Positions 1 to 5,197 of a stretch of 5,197 bases of DNA are shown piece after piece. The DNA lies in contig JAASTM010000215.1 in NCBI GenBank assembly GCA_021767325.1, positions 1 through 5,197 on the forward strand, given 5' to 3'. Both the position numbers and the translations under genes were made by a program. Positions within the stretch are counted from its first letter, which is position 1; every line of letters begins with the position of its first letter. The stretch is from Spirochaetales bacterium (lineage in GTDB: Bacteria > Spirochaetota > Spirochaetia > DSM-16054 > Sediminispirochaetaceae). The notes beneath the pieces were generated by a model, which was not told the origin of the DNA, did no database searches, and was given only the letters and a program-made list of their open reading frames with translations.

Positions 1-20
1 AGGGAACTACCATATGTGGG

Positions 21-64
21 AAAACAACGAGCTCCCTCAGTGGTACTAGAGGGAGCTCTCTTTT
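21..64 (-). terminator. Hairpin terminator after clpX, possibly bidirectional
   Basis: A perfect 10-bp inverted repeat (gagctccctc at 29-38, gagggagctc at 49-58) encloses a 10-nt loop. It starts 32 nt past the clpX stop. Read on the minus strand the stem is followed by GTTGTTTT, and read on the plus strand by TCTTTT. It could therefore stop transcription from both sides. The minus-strand role follows from the position after clpX. The plus-strand role would need a convergent gene left of the window, which cannot be seen. Confidence 0.75.
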
Positions 65-90
65 AGCGCTTTTTGAGAGTACTGGTAATT

Positions 91-1332
91 TCATGCAGTT
101 TTCTTTTTGTAGATTATCTCCGGTTTAGTTGACTCTTCAATTACACTGCGGTTTACAACCACCTGTTTCTCGCCCTCGATGGAGGGGAGTTCAAACATGA
201 TATCGATCATGATGCCTTCGACGATCGAGCGCAATCCGCGGGCACCTGTTTTCCGTTCGATTGCTTTTTCGGCGATCGCTTCGATCGCTTCGTCTTCGAA
301 GACCAGATCGATGCCGTCTATCTTCAGCGAGCTCTGGTACTGCCGGATGACGGAGTTCTTCGGCTCTACAATAATCCGTTTCAGGTCCTCTTTGGAAAGC
401 TCATTCAGCGTTACATGAATCGGCAGACGACCGATGAACTCGGGAATCAGTCCGAATTTGATGAGATCGTCGGGATGCATGTAGCTGTACAGCTCCACCA
501 GGTCTTTCTCTTTGGATGCCCGTACATCGGCACCGAAGCCCATCGGATGATGGCTGGTGCGCTCTTCGATGATGCGGTCGAGGCCGACGAATGCGCCGCC
601 CACGATGAAGAGGATGTTCGAGGTGTCGATGCGGATCATCTCCTGGTTCGGGTGCTTGCGGCCTCCCTGGGGAGGAACCGAGGCAACCGTGCCCTCGATG
701 ATCTTGAGCAGTGCCTGCTGTACACCCTCGCCGGAGACATCCCGGGTAATGGAGACGTTCTCCGACTTGCGGGCGATCTTATCGATCTCGTCGATATAGA
801 TGATACCGCGCTCGGCCGAAGCAATATTGTTGCCGGCCGACTGAATCAGCTTGAGCAGGATATTCTCCACGTCTTCGCCGACATAACCGGCCTCGGTGAG
901 GGTAGTGGCATCGGCAATTGCGAAGGGAACTTTCAGCTTACGGGCCAGTGTTTTGGCCAGCAGGGTTTTACCGGTACCGGTCGGCCCGGTAATCAGTACA
1001 TTCGACTTGTCCAGCTCGACCCCGTCCTCAAGCCGGTCTTTGTGACCGATGCGCTTGTAATGGTTGTACACCGCCACGGAAAGAACCTTTTTGGCCGGAT
1101 TCTGCCCGACTACATACTCGTCGAGATACTCTTTGATCTCCTGAGGTGTAGGGACATCCTCCATAAACTCGGTAGTTGCAACCTGTTCCTCTTCGTCCAG
1201 GATGCGCTTGCACACATGTACACATTCGTCGCAAATGTATACACCCGGTCCGGCGATCAGCCGGCGGGCGTGGTCGGCGCTCTTTCCGCAGAAAGAACAT
1301 ACCTTCATTCCGTCATTTCTGTTCTTTGACAT
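91..1332 (-). CDS. clpX: ATP-dependent Clp protease, unfoldase subunit ClpX
   Basis: This is a full-length ClpX of 413 aa (E. coli 424). ClpX is a cytoplasmic AAA+ hexamer that recognises tagged or misfolded proteins, unfolds them with ATP and threads them into ClpP. Visible features in order: N-terminal zinc-binding domain with Cys12, Cys15, Cys34 and Cys37; Walker A GPTGTGKT (116-123); pore loop GYVG (149-152); Walker B IIYIDEID (177-184); RKH pore loop (225-227); an MGF tripeptide (264-266) where E. coli has the ClpP-docking IGF; the FIGRLP arginine-finger segment with Arg302; and sensor-2 GAR (363-365). The ATG at 1332 is preferred because GAGGGA lies 5 nt upstream. A second ATG at codon 9 has a weaker site. 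The start overlaps the end of clpP by 20 nt, so translation is probably coupled. No key residue is missing. The MGF variant keeps the important Phe and is probably functional. Confidence 0.98.
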   Translation of the reverse strand: MSKNRNDGMKVCSFCGKSADHARRLIAGPGVYICDECVHVCKRILDEEEQVATTEFMEDVPTPQEIKEYLDEYVVGQNPAKKVLSVAVYNHYKRIGHKDRLEDGVELDKSNVLITGPTGTGKTLLAKTLARKLKVPFAIADATTLTEAGYVGEDVENILLKLIQSAGNNIASAERGIIYIDEIDKIARKSENVSITRDVSGEGVQQALLKIIEGTVASVPPQGGRKHPNQEMIRIDTSNILFIVGGAFVGLDRIIEERTSHHPMGFGADVRASKEKDLVELYSYMHPDDLIKFGLIPEFIGRLPIHVTLNELSKEDLKRIIVEPKNSVIRQYQSSLKIDGIDLVFEDEAIEAIAEKAIERKTGARGLRSIVEGIMIDIMFELPSIEGEKQVVVNRSVIEESTKPEIIYKKKTA

Positions 1333-1930
1333 TCTTATCCCTCACTAAGACATTGTCGACGATGCCGTATTCCACCGCCTCCTGAGCGGACATGTAAAAG
1401 TCCCTTTCAGTGTCCCGGGCAATTGTATCCTCCGGCTTGCCGGTATGGTGGGCAAAGTACTCGATGATCAGCTGTTTCAGACGGATGATCTCTTTGGCCC
1501 GAATACCGATATCGACGGCCTGTCCCTGGGCGCCGCCCCAGGGCTGATGGATCAGAATACGCGAACTCGGCAGGGAGAAGCGTTTTCCGTCGGTGCCGCT
1601 GGCCAGCAGCAGCGCGCCCATAGAAGCGGCCTGTCCCATGCAGATGGTCTGGATATCGGGTTTGATGTACTGAATTGTATCATAGATTGCCAGACCGGCG
1701 GTTACACTGCCGCCCGGCGAGTTGATATATATACTTATATCACGTTCCGGATCGATTGATTCTAGAAAGAGCAGCTGGGCCACTACCAGGTCGGCGGTTA
1801 CATCCATAATCTCTCCGTCGATAAAGACGATGCGGTCTTTTAACAGGCGGGAGTAAATGTCGTACGATCGCTCTCCAACCCCGGTTTGCTCGACAACGAT
1901 GGGGACCAGCGTGTTATTCTGTTCATTCAT
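1313..1930 (-). CDS. clpP: ATP-dependent Clp protease, proteolytic subunit ClpP
   Basis: ClpP is a serine peptidase of family S14. Fourteen subunits form a barrel that degrades proteins fed in by ClpX or another Clp ATPase. The product is 205 aa, normal for the family. The catalytic triad is complete: Ser103 in GQAASMGA, His128 in ILIHQP and Asp177 in DTERD, with the same 25- and 49-residue spacings as S. aureus Ser98, His123 and Asp172. The SPGGSVTAG segment (71-79) supplies the oxyanion-hole glycines, and GGAQGQA (132-138) lies in the handle region. The N-terminus is short, with LVPIV close to the start as in axial-loop segments, so any propeptide is very short. AGAGGA lies 9 nt before the ATG. 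The gene sits 39 nt after tig with no hairpin between them and overlaps clpX, so it is the middle gene of an operon. Confidence 0.98.
   Translation of the reverse strand: MNEQNNTLVPIVVEQTGVGERSYDIYSRLLKDRIVFIDGEIMDVTADLVVAQLLFLESIDPERDISIYINSPGGSVTAGLAIYDTIQYIKPDIQTICMGQAASMGALLLASGTDGKRFSLPSSRILIHQPWGGAQGQAVDIGIRAKEIIRLKQLIIEYFAHHTGKPEDTIARDTERDFYMSAQEAVEYGIVDNVLVRDKNVKEQK
1338..1343 (-). promoter_or_regulatory. Ribosome binding site of clpX inside clpP
   Basis: GAGGGA on the minus strand lies 5 nt before the clpX ATG and within the last codons of clpP. It decides the clpX start at 1332 rather than the internal ATG at codon 9, and fits translation of clpX coupled to clpP. Confidence 0.75.
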
Positions 1931-1939
1931 ATTGAAGTA

Positions 1940-1945
1940 TCCTCT
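1940..1945 (-). promoter_or_regulatory. Ribosome binding site of clpP
   Basis: AGAGGA on the minus strand, 9 nt before the clpP ATG at 1930, lies in the 39-nt gap after tig. This gap holds no hairpin and no convincing promoter, which supports cotranscription with tig. Confidence 0.65.
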
Positions 1946-1969
1946 CGAATTTTAGACTCTCCCTTTAAA

Positions 1970-3328
1970 CTAATTATTATTCTGCACAAAGTCCAGGTAA
2001 TCCATTTTCTTACCCTTCTTTATTTTCGACTGTTCGAGCAGAAAATCGAAGAGTTTTCTATTCTTCACATCGGTTTTTACGTACTCGATGAGGTTGTTTT
2101 GCTCGTACTGCTTTTTCACTTCCTCGTAATCCTGGCCGGCCTGCTCGGCCTGCTTCTTCAGCTCCTCATAGGCCTCATCGTCGGTTGCCTCGATGCCTTC
2201 GGCCTCGCGGATTTTCTCCACCAGCAGCTGGAACTTCAGACTGCGCTCGGCGCTGGGACGCCATTCGGCCATCATATCCTCTTTCGATTTACCCTGCATT
2301 TCGAGGATCTGCAGTACTTGCTCCTCGCCGATGCGGGACTGCTGAATAAAGCGCTGCCAGGAACTGTCCAGTTCCGCTTCGATCATTGATTCCGGCAGCT
2401 CGATACTGGAGCTTTCGATGATCTGGTCAAAGAGCTTCTCGATCTTGGTTTCGCGCAGCTTCTGCTCGAGGGTCTCTTCCATCTGCTTTCGGACGTCCTT
2501 CTTCAGATCCTCCAGGCTTTCGTATTTATCACTCACATCCTGGGCCAGCTCGTCGTCGAGGGCCGGGACGTCTTTCTCTTTGATGGTTTTGACTTTTACC
2601 TTCAGTTTGATTGCCTTGCCGGCGTACTCTTCATGTTCGAAGTCTTCCGGAAACTCTTTCTCGATAACCTTCTCTTCGTCCTTCTGCATACCGAGAATGT
2701 CGTCGTCGATTTTGAACACGTTGTAGCCGGTTCCGACGGTAAACACGAAGTCGCTGCGGGAGGTATCGGGTTTTTCGTTGCCCTCATCATCGAGTTCTAC
2801 ATAATCGATGGTAACGATGTCGTCTTTCTCGACTTTGCCGCCCTGCTTTTCGACCACCATGGAGTTCTGTTCCTGAATGTTTTCCAGTTCGCGTTTCTCG
2901 TCTTTTTTGAGTACCTTCACATCGGGAACCTCTACCTCCAGGCCTTTGTACTCGCCGACTTCGACATCGGGATACACATCGTAGATGACCGAGAAGGTGA
3001 AGTCTTTGCCCGGAGTCATATCGATGTTCTCTTCGTCATCCAGCCGGGGCTGGGCGTAGGGCAGGGGCTGCTGCTCTACATCTTCGAGGGCCTCTTTCAG
3101 GCCGGCATCGATCACTTCGATAGTCGCCTCCTGGCGGATCCCCTCACCGTATTTCTGCTCGAGAATTTTCGGGGGTACCTTTCCCTTGCGAAAGCCCTTG
3201 ATATGGGCGGATTTGGCATATTTCTTTAACAATTCGTCATATTTTTTCTGGGCTTCTGCCCCGTCGACCGTAATCGTCAACTTTACAGATGAGTGTTCAA
3301 GATTCTGCACATCTTTTTGCGTTACCAT
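1970..3328 (-). CDS. tig: Trigger factor, ribosome-associated chaperone
   Basis: Trigger factor binds near the ribosomal exit tunnel (protein L23) and shields nascent chains. The 452-aa product has the usual three-part layout: an N-terminal ribosome-binding domain (about 1-125) with signature GFRKGKVP (45-52); an FKBP-type PPIase domain (about 165-250); and a helical C-terminal substrate cradle (about 255-440) rich in Glu, Lys and Gln. The tail is Lys-rich and ends in three Asn. The PPIase domain is divergent: the segment that reads IPGFEDGI in E. coli is VFKIDDDI here (about 204-211), so isomerase activity may be weak. The chaperone role does not depend on it. The ATG at 3328 is supported by AAGAGG 7 nt upstream. 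tig leads the operon with clpP and clpX, an order common across bacteria. Confidence 0.97.
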   Translation of the reverse strand: MVTQKDVQNLEHSSVKLTITVDGAEAQKKYDELLKKYAKSAHIKGFRKGKVPPKILEQKYGEGIRQEATIEVIDAGLKEALEDVEQQPLPYAQPRLDDEENIDMTPGKDFTFSVIYDVYPDVEVGEYKGLEVEVPDVKVLKKDEKRELENIQEQNSMVVEKQGGKVEKDDIVTIDYVELDDEGNEKPDTSRSDFVFTVGTGYNVFKIDDDILGMQKDEEKVIEKEFPEDFEHEEYAGKAIKLKVKVKTIKEKDVPALDDELAQDVSDKYESLEDLKKDVRKQMEETLEQKLRETKIEKLFDQIIESSSIELPESMIEAELDSSWQRFIQQSRIGEEQVLQILEMQGKSKEDMMAEWRPSAERSLKFQLLVEKIREAEGIEATDDEAYEELKKQAEQAGQDYEEVKKQYEQNNLIEYVKTDVKNRKLFDFLLEQSKIKKGKKMDYLDFVQNNN

Positions 3329-3335
3329 TCAATTA

Positions 3336-3341
3336 CCTCTT
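3336..3341 (-). promoter_or_regulatory. Ribosome binding site of tig
   Basis: AAGAGG on the minus strand, 7 nt before the ATG at 3328. It fixes the start of tig; no other in-frame start lies close by. Confidence 0.7.
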
Positions 3342-3360
3342 ACTATAGGAATTAGTTAAA

Positions 3361-3388
3361 AATATACACGAATTTCGAGCGTTAGGAA
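3361..3388 (-). promoter_or_regulatory. Candidate promoter of the tig-clpP-clpX operon
   Basis: The only AT-rich stretch between the tRNA terminator and tig contains TATATT on the minus strand (3361-3366). The 16-nt-distant hexamer TTCCTA (3383-3388) is a poor -35 element. Transcription would begin about 27 nt before the tig start codon. The operon needs a promoter in this 80-nt gap because a strong terminator lies upstream, but these exact elements are a weak call. No CIRCE-type heat-shock operator was seen. Confidence 0.3.
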
Positions 3389-3410
3389 ACCGCTCCTCGT
3401 ATCTGTATAG

Positions 3411-3448
3411 AAAAAAAGGCGATCCGAGATGGGACTCAGATCGCCTTT
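3411..3448 (-). terminator. Intrinsic terminator of the tRNA cluster
   Basis: On the minus strand a 14-bp stem (5' arm 3448-3435, 3' arm 3428-3415, one U-G wobble) with a 6-nt loop runs into a seven-T tract (3417-3411). This is a textbook rho-independent terminator. It starts only 3 nt past the tRNA-Gly 3' end and separates the tRNA cluster from tig. The plus-strand reading lacks a long T tract, so it acts in one direction. Confidence 0.92.
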
Positions 3449-3451
3449 GAG

Positions 3452-3523
3452 AGCGAGAGACGGGATTTGAACCCGCGACATCCACCTTGGCAAGGTGGAG
3501 CTCTACCACTGAGCTACTCTCGC
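3452..3523 (-). tRNA. tRNA-Gly (anticodon GCC)
   Basis: The 72-nt gene folds as a cloverleaf. Acceptor GCGAGAG pairs perfectly with CTCTCGC, the D arm is normal, anticodon stem CCACC/GGTGG holds loop TTGCCAA with GCC at 3491-3489, and the T arm carries GGTTCAAATCC. Discriminator is U, as in bacterial tRNA-Gly. It reads GGC and GGU codons. CCA is not encoded and must be added by the CCA-adding enzyme. It is the last gene of the cluster. Confidence 0.97.
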
Positions 3524-3564
3524 ATAGACTCTGTGGTGGATTGGTACTTATTGTCGCAATCCTT

Positions 3565-3647
3565 TGCGAGAGAAGGGACTTGAACCCTTACGCCGCAACG
3601 GCACTAGATCCTAAATCTAGCGTGTCTACCAATTTCACCACTCTCGC
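3565..3647 (-). tRNA. tRNA-Leu (anticodon UAG)
   Basis: The 83-nt class II tRNA has a long variable arm (TGCCGTTGCGGCGTA). Anticodon stem CTAGA/TCTAG holds loop TTTAGGA with TAG at 3613-3611, which reads CUA and other CUN codons. Its acceptor stem GCGAGAG/CTCTCGC is identical to that of the neighbouring tRNA-Gly. Discriminator is A, as leucyl-tRNA synthetase requires. CCA is not encoded. A near-consensus promoter lies directly upstream. Confidence 0.97.
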
Positions 3648-3651
3648 AGTG

Positions 3652-3679
3652 ATTATACACAAATCTTTAAGATGGTCAA
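3652..3679 (-). promoter_or_regulatory. Near-consensus promoter directly before tRNA-Leu
   Basis: On the minus strand TTGACC (3679-3674) and a perfect TATAAT (3657-3652) are 16 nt apart, in the spacer between tRNA-Lys and tRNA-Leu. It could drive tRNA-Leu and tRNA-Gly separately from the first three tRNAs. The -10 box ends only 4 nt before the mature tRNA 5' end, so a usual start 7 nt downstream would fall inside the tRNA. A slightly early start would make an almost leaderless transcript. Confidence 0.6.
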
Positions 3680-3705
3680 CCCATCTCGTGTAGATTTGGT
3701 AGATA

Positions 3706-3778
3706 TGAGCCGTGAAGGGATCGAACCTTCGACCCGCAGATTAAGAGTCTGCTGCTCTCCCAGCTGAGCTAACGGCCC
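3706..3778 (-). tRNA. tRNA-Lys (anticodon CUU)
   Basis: The 73-nt cloverleaf has acceptor GGGCCGT/ACGGCTC with one G-U pair, and anticodon stem GCAGA/TCTGC with loop CTCTTAA and CTT at 3745-3743, specific for AAG codons. The T arm contains GGTTCGATCC and the discriminator is A. CCA is not encoded. A 17-nt AT-rich spacer separates it from tRNA-Arg. A UUU-reading tRNA-Lys for AAA codons must lie elsewhere in the genome. Confidence 0.97.
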
Positions 3779-3795
3779 ATGAAATAATAATGTAA

Positions 3796-3869
<74 letters not shown>

Positions 3870-3875
3870 ATCTAA

Positions 3876-3893
3876 AAGCGTCCGCGGACGCTT
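3876..3893 (-). repeat. 18-bp perfect palindrome between tRNA-His and tRNA-Arg
   Basis: The sequence aagcgtccgcggacgctt equals its own reverse complement. In the tRNA precursor it can form a hairpin with a 7-bp stem and 4-nt loop, followed by a short run of U, so it could be a weak terminator or a processing element. It contains GCGTCCG, the same seven bases as the 5' acceptor strand of tRNA-Arg 7 nt away, and the complement CGGACGC. Confidence 0.7.
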
Positions 3894-3896
3894 AGG

Positions 3897-3969
3897 GGTG
3901 GATAACGGGATTTGAACCCGCAACATCCAGAACCACAATCTGGCGCTCTACCATTGAACTATATCCACC
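3897..3969 (-). tRNA. tRNA-His (anticodon GUG)
   Basis: The 73-nt gene includes the extra G-1 typical of tRNA-His, which pairs with discriminator C73 (GGTGGATA against TATCCACC). Anticodon stem CCAGA/TCTGG holds loop TTGTGGT with GTG at 3936-3934. The T arm is GCGGG/CCCGT with a G-U at its base. CCA is not encoded. It is the first gene of the cluster, about 17 nt after the -10 region of its promoter. Confidence 0.97.
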
Positions 3970-3985
3970 GCAATTGTGTGCAAGT

Positions 3986-4014
3986 AATGTGAACATTTTT
4001 TTAAATTTTGTCAA
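3986..4014 (-). promoter_or_regulatory. Promoter of the tRNA cluster
   Basis: On the minus strand a perfect -35 TTGACA (4014-4009) is followed after 17 nt by CACATT (3991-3986), a weak -10 element. The AT-rich spacer and the position, with a predicted start about 10 nt before tRNA-His, fit a stable-RNA promoter. An alternative -10 one base upstream with an extended TG element is possible. Confidence 0.65.
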
Positions 4015-4036
4015 GCCAAGCACGAAATAAAGCCTC

Positions 4037-4071
4037 AAAATAATGGCCGCCGAACGGGGCCGTGGCCGGCC
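4037..4071 (-). terminator. Likely intrinsic terminator after rarA
   Basis: On the minus strand a GC-rich hairpin (4071-4045; outer GGCC/GGCC, inner GCC/GGC and ACG/CGT with small bulges) is followed by ATTATTTT. It lies 19 nt past the rarA stop and just before the tRNA promoter. The stem is imperfect, so efficiency is uncertain. Confidence 0.55.
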
Positions 4072-4090
4072 TGATACGCGGCTGAGCTGC

Positions 4091-5197
4091 TCAGCGCCGG
4101 GCGTGTAGAAAGCAGATAGTCGTGTGCCATTCGACGGTTCGCTCACTCAGCTGGTCCTGCAGCTCCGCGATCAGCTGTTCGGCGGTTTCGGCGGGGTAGC
4201 TCGCATGCAGGTAGGCCCCAAGGGTATCGGCCGACTTACCGGCGGCCAGCCAGCGCTGAATATCGGCACTGCGGATGTAGCGCTGCTCTTTGACTGTTTG
4301 GCTTTCCGTCTCCACCTCGTCGAAGCCGGCCGCCCGGGCGCCGGCCTCCAGGTCGGGGGTGTCCCAGGACAGGAGCTCGCTGCGGCGCTCCGTATAGAGT
4401 TTGCTTTCCACCGCTACGAGCACCGCGTGCATCTCGGGTGACAGGCTGCGGCCGGCCTGTGCGATTAGATCCGACAGGCGCTGGGCCCGCAGCGGAACCG
4501 CCTCGGCCAGCAGGAGCCGGCCGCCCTCAGCCAACAGGCGGTACAGCGGCTGCAAGGCGCTCTGCTTGTCAGCAATACGGCTGGTATAGTTGCGTCCGAT
4601 AACGAATTCGAAGCGGTCCGGTCTATCGTCCTGTCTATCTTCCGGCCTATCGTCCGGCCCGGAAGCGGCATCTGAGACGCCCTCCAGAGCAGCCAGATAC
4701 TGCTCCGGGGTTTCACGGAACAGGAGGGGCCGCTCTACTTCGTCCAGTTGGTCGGCGTAATGGCGCAGGATATCGAGGGTGGCGGCTGATGAGACCAGAC
4801 CGGTCACCCCGCCTTCGGGCACCCGCCGCAGGGCTTCCCACACCAGTATCCCGTCATCCGCCGGAACCACGCAGATCCGGTGGTGGCGGGCGGGGCTGAT
4901 GCGGTCGAATACTGCCGCGCGAAGGGCTTCGAGGCTTGCGCTGCGGTTCTCCACCACCCGATTGATCCACTGTTCCCGCCGGCTGTCGGGGGGTGAGTAA
5001 CTCAGTACCTCGCTGTGCTCCTGCGAGAGAGATGCGGAGAGCTGGGCCTCCCGGCGCCGAGCTACCTGGGCCCTGATCTCCCGCTCGTAGCCCTGGTCGG
5101 AGGGCTGGTAGAACATTTTGCCCTGTAAACCCGCCGGCAGGTACTGCTGGGCCACCCAATGGTCGCGGTAGGCGTGCGGGTATAAATACCCCTCGCC
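4091..5197 (-). CDS. rarA: RarA/MgsA-type AAA+ ATPase fused to a methyltransferase-like domain (C-terminal part)
   Basis: The last 368 residues are visible; the start and the ATPase core lie beyond the right edge. The frame stays open to the edge and begins GEGYLYPHAYRDHW, followed by QQYLP and FYQPSDQGYE. This is the conserved C-terminal segment of RarA, a clamp-loader-related ATPase acting at stalled replication forks, which usually ends soon afterwards. Here about 300 more residues follow. A segment at about 110-130 (VVPADDGILVWEALRRVPEGG) sits where a methyltransferase has its glycine-rich SAM loop but lacks GxGxG. FEFVIGRNY (196-204) and EGGRLLLAEAV (224-234) resemble later Rossmann strands. 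A charged DDRP-type repeat (about 182-193) interrupts the fold. RarA fusions to such an uncharacterised domain are known, for example in cyanobacteria. RarA identity is firm. The methyltransferase fold is inferred, and activity is doubtful. The GTG at 5155 is an internal Val codon, not the start. Confidence 0.88.
   Translation of the reverse strand, partial: GEGYLYPHAYRDHWVAQQYLPAGLQGKMFYQPSDQGYEREIRAQVARRREAQLSASLSQEHSEVLSYSPPDSRREQWINRVVENRSASLEALRAAVFDRISPARHHRICVVPADDGILVWEALRRVPEGGVTGLVSSAATLDILRHYADQLDEVERPLLFRETPEQYLAALEGVSDAASGPDDRPEDRQDDRPDRFEFVIGRNYTSRIADKQSALQPLYRLLAEGGRLLLAEAVPLRAQRLSDLIAQAGRSLSPEMHAVLVAVESKLYTERRSELLSWDTPDLEAGARAAGFDEVETESQTVKEQRYIRSADIQRWLAAGKSADTLGAYLHASYPAETAEQLIAELQDQLSERTVEWHTTICFLHARR
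4618..4660. repeat. 12-bp tandem repeat inside rarA
   Basis: About 3.5 copies of a 12-bp unit (ccggtctatcgt, cctgtctatctt, ccggcctatcgt, then partial ccggccc). The unit is four codons long, so copy changes keep the frame. On the minus strand it encodes DDRP, EDRQ, DDRP. Confidence 0.85.

Noticed and set aside
415..1329. 304-codon open frame on the plus strand
   Set aside because: It is antisense to clpX, whose motifs are complete. The frame has no recognisable domain and reflects the codon bias of the opposite strand.
1886..3229. Several plus-strand open frames (up to 198 codons) opposite tig
   Set aside because: They are hydrophobic, Phe/Leu-rich products expected as the antisense of Glu/Lys-rich trigger factor codons. 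No ribosome site or motif supports them.
3453..3647. Repeated gcgagag/ctctcgc as a direct repeat or attachment site
   Set aside because: These are the identical acceptor stems of tRNA-Gly and tRNA-Leu. No integrase gene or truncated tRNA copy is present in the window.
4124..5000. Plus-strand frames opposite rarA and minus-strand frames in other phases
   Set aside because: The rarA frame runs unbroken to the window edge and carries family motifs; the others are shadows in GC-rich sequence.
5153..5155. GTG as the start of a separate 354-aa gene
   Set aside because: The frame continues upstream to the window edge with conserved RarA residues (GYLYPHAYRDHW), so this codon is an internal valine.

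Overview
The window carries bacterial housekeeping genes, and every supported gene lies on the minus strand. It most resembles a free-living spirochaete (Spirochaeta-type). That is an inference from protein character, including a RarA fused to a C-terminal domain and a trigger factor with a divergent PPIase site; no sequence comparison was run. The protein genes are moderately GC-rich, and the tRNA spacers and promoters are AT-richer.

In transcription order (right to left): (1) 5197-4091, the C-terminal part of a RarA/MgsA-type AAA+ ATPase fused to a degenerate methyltransferase-like domain. It is cut by the right edge and ends in a GC-rich hairpin terminator. (2) 4014-3411, a five-gene tRNA cluster, His(GUG)-Arg(UCG)-Lys(CUU)-Leu(UAG)-Gly(GCC). 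It has a TTGACA promoter in front, a second near-consensus promoter in front of tRNA-Leu, and a strong intrinsic terminator 3 nt after tRNA-Gly. None of the five genes encodes CCA. (3) 3328-91, the tig-clpP-clpX operon. tig and clpP are 39 nt apart, clpP and clpX overlap by 20 nt, and a hairpin terminator follows clpX near the left edge.

Trigger factor receives nascent chains at the ribosome exit tunnel. ClpX unfolds tagged or damaged proteins and feeds them into the ClpP chamber, so the operon couples folding with degradation. No lon gene directly follows clpX before the terminator, although tig-clpP-clpX-lon is a common order elsewhere.

No mobile element, CRISPR array, phage gene or defence system is visible. 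The points most worth a second look are the RarA fusion, the palindrome between tRNA-His and tRNA-Arg that can pair with the Arg acceptor strand, and the internal tRNA-Leu promoter. No stretch of more than about 125 bases lacks an annotated feature.
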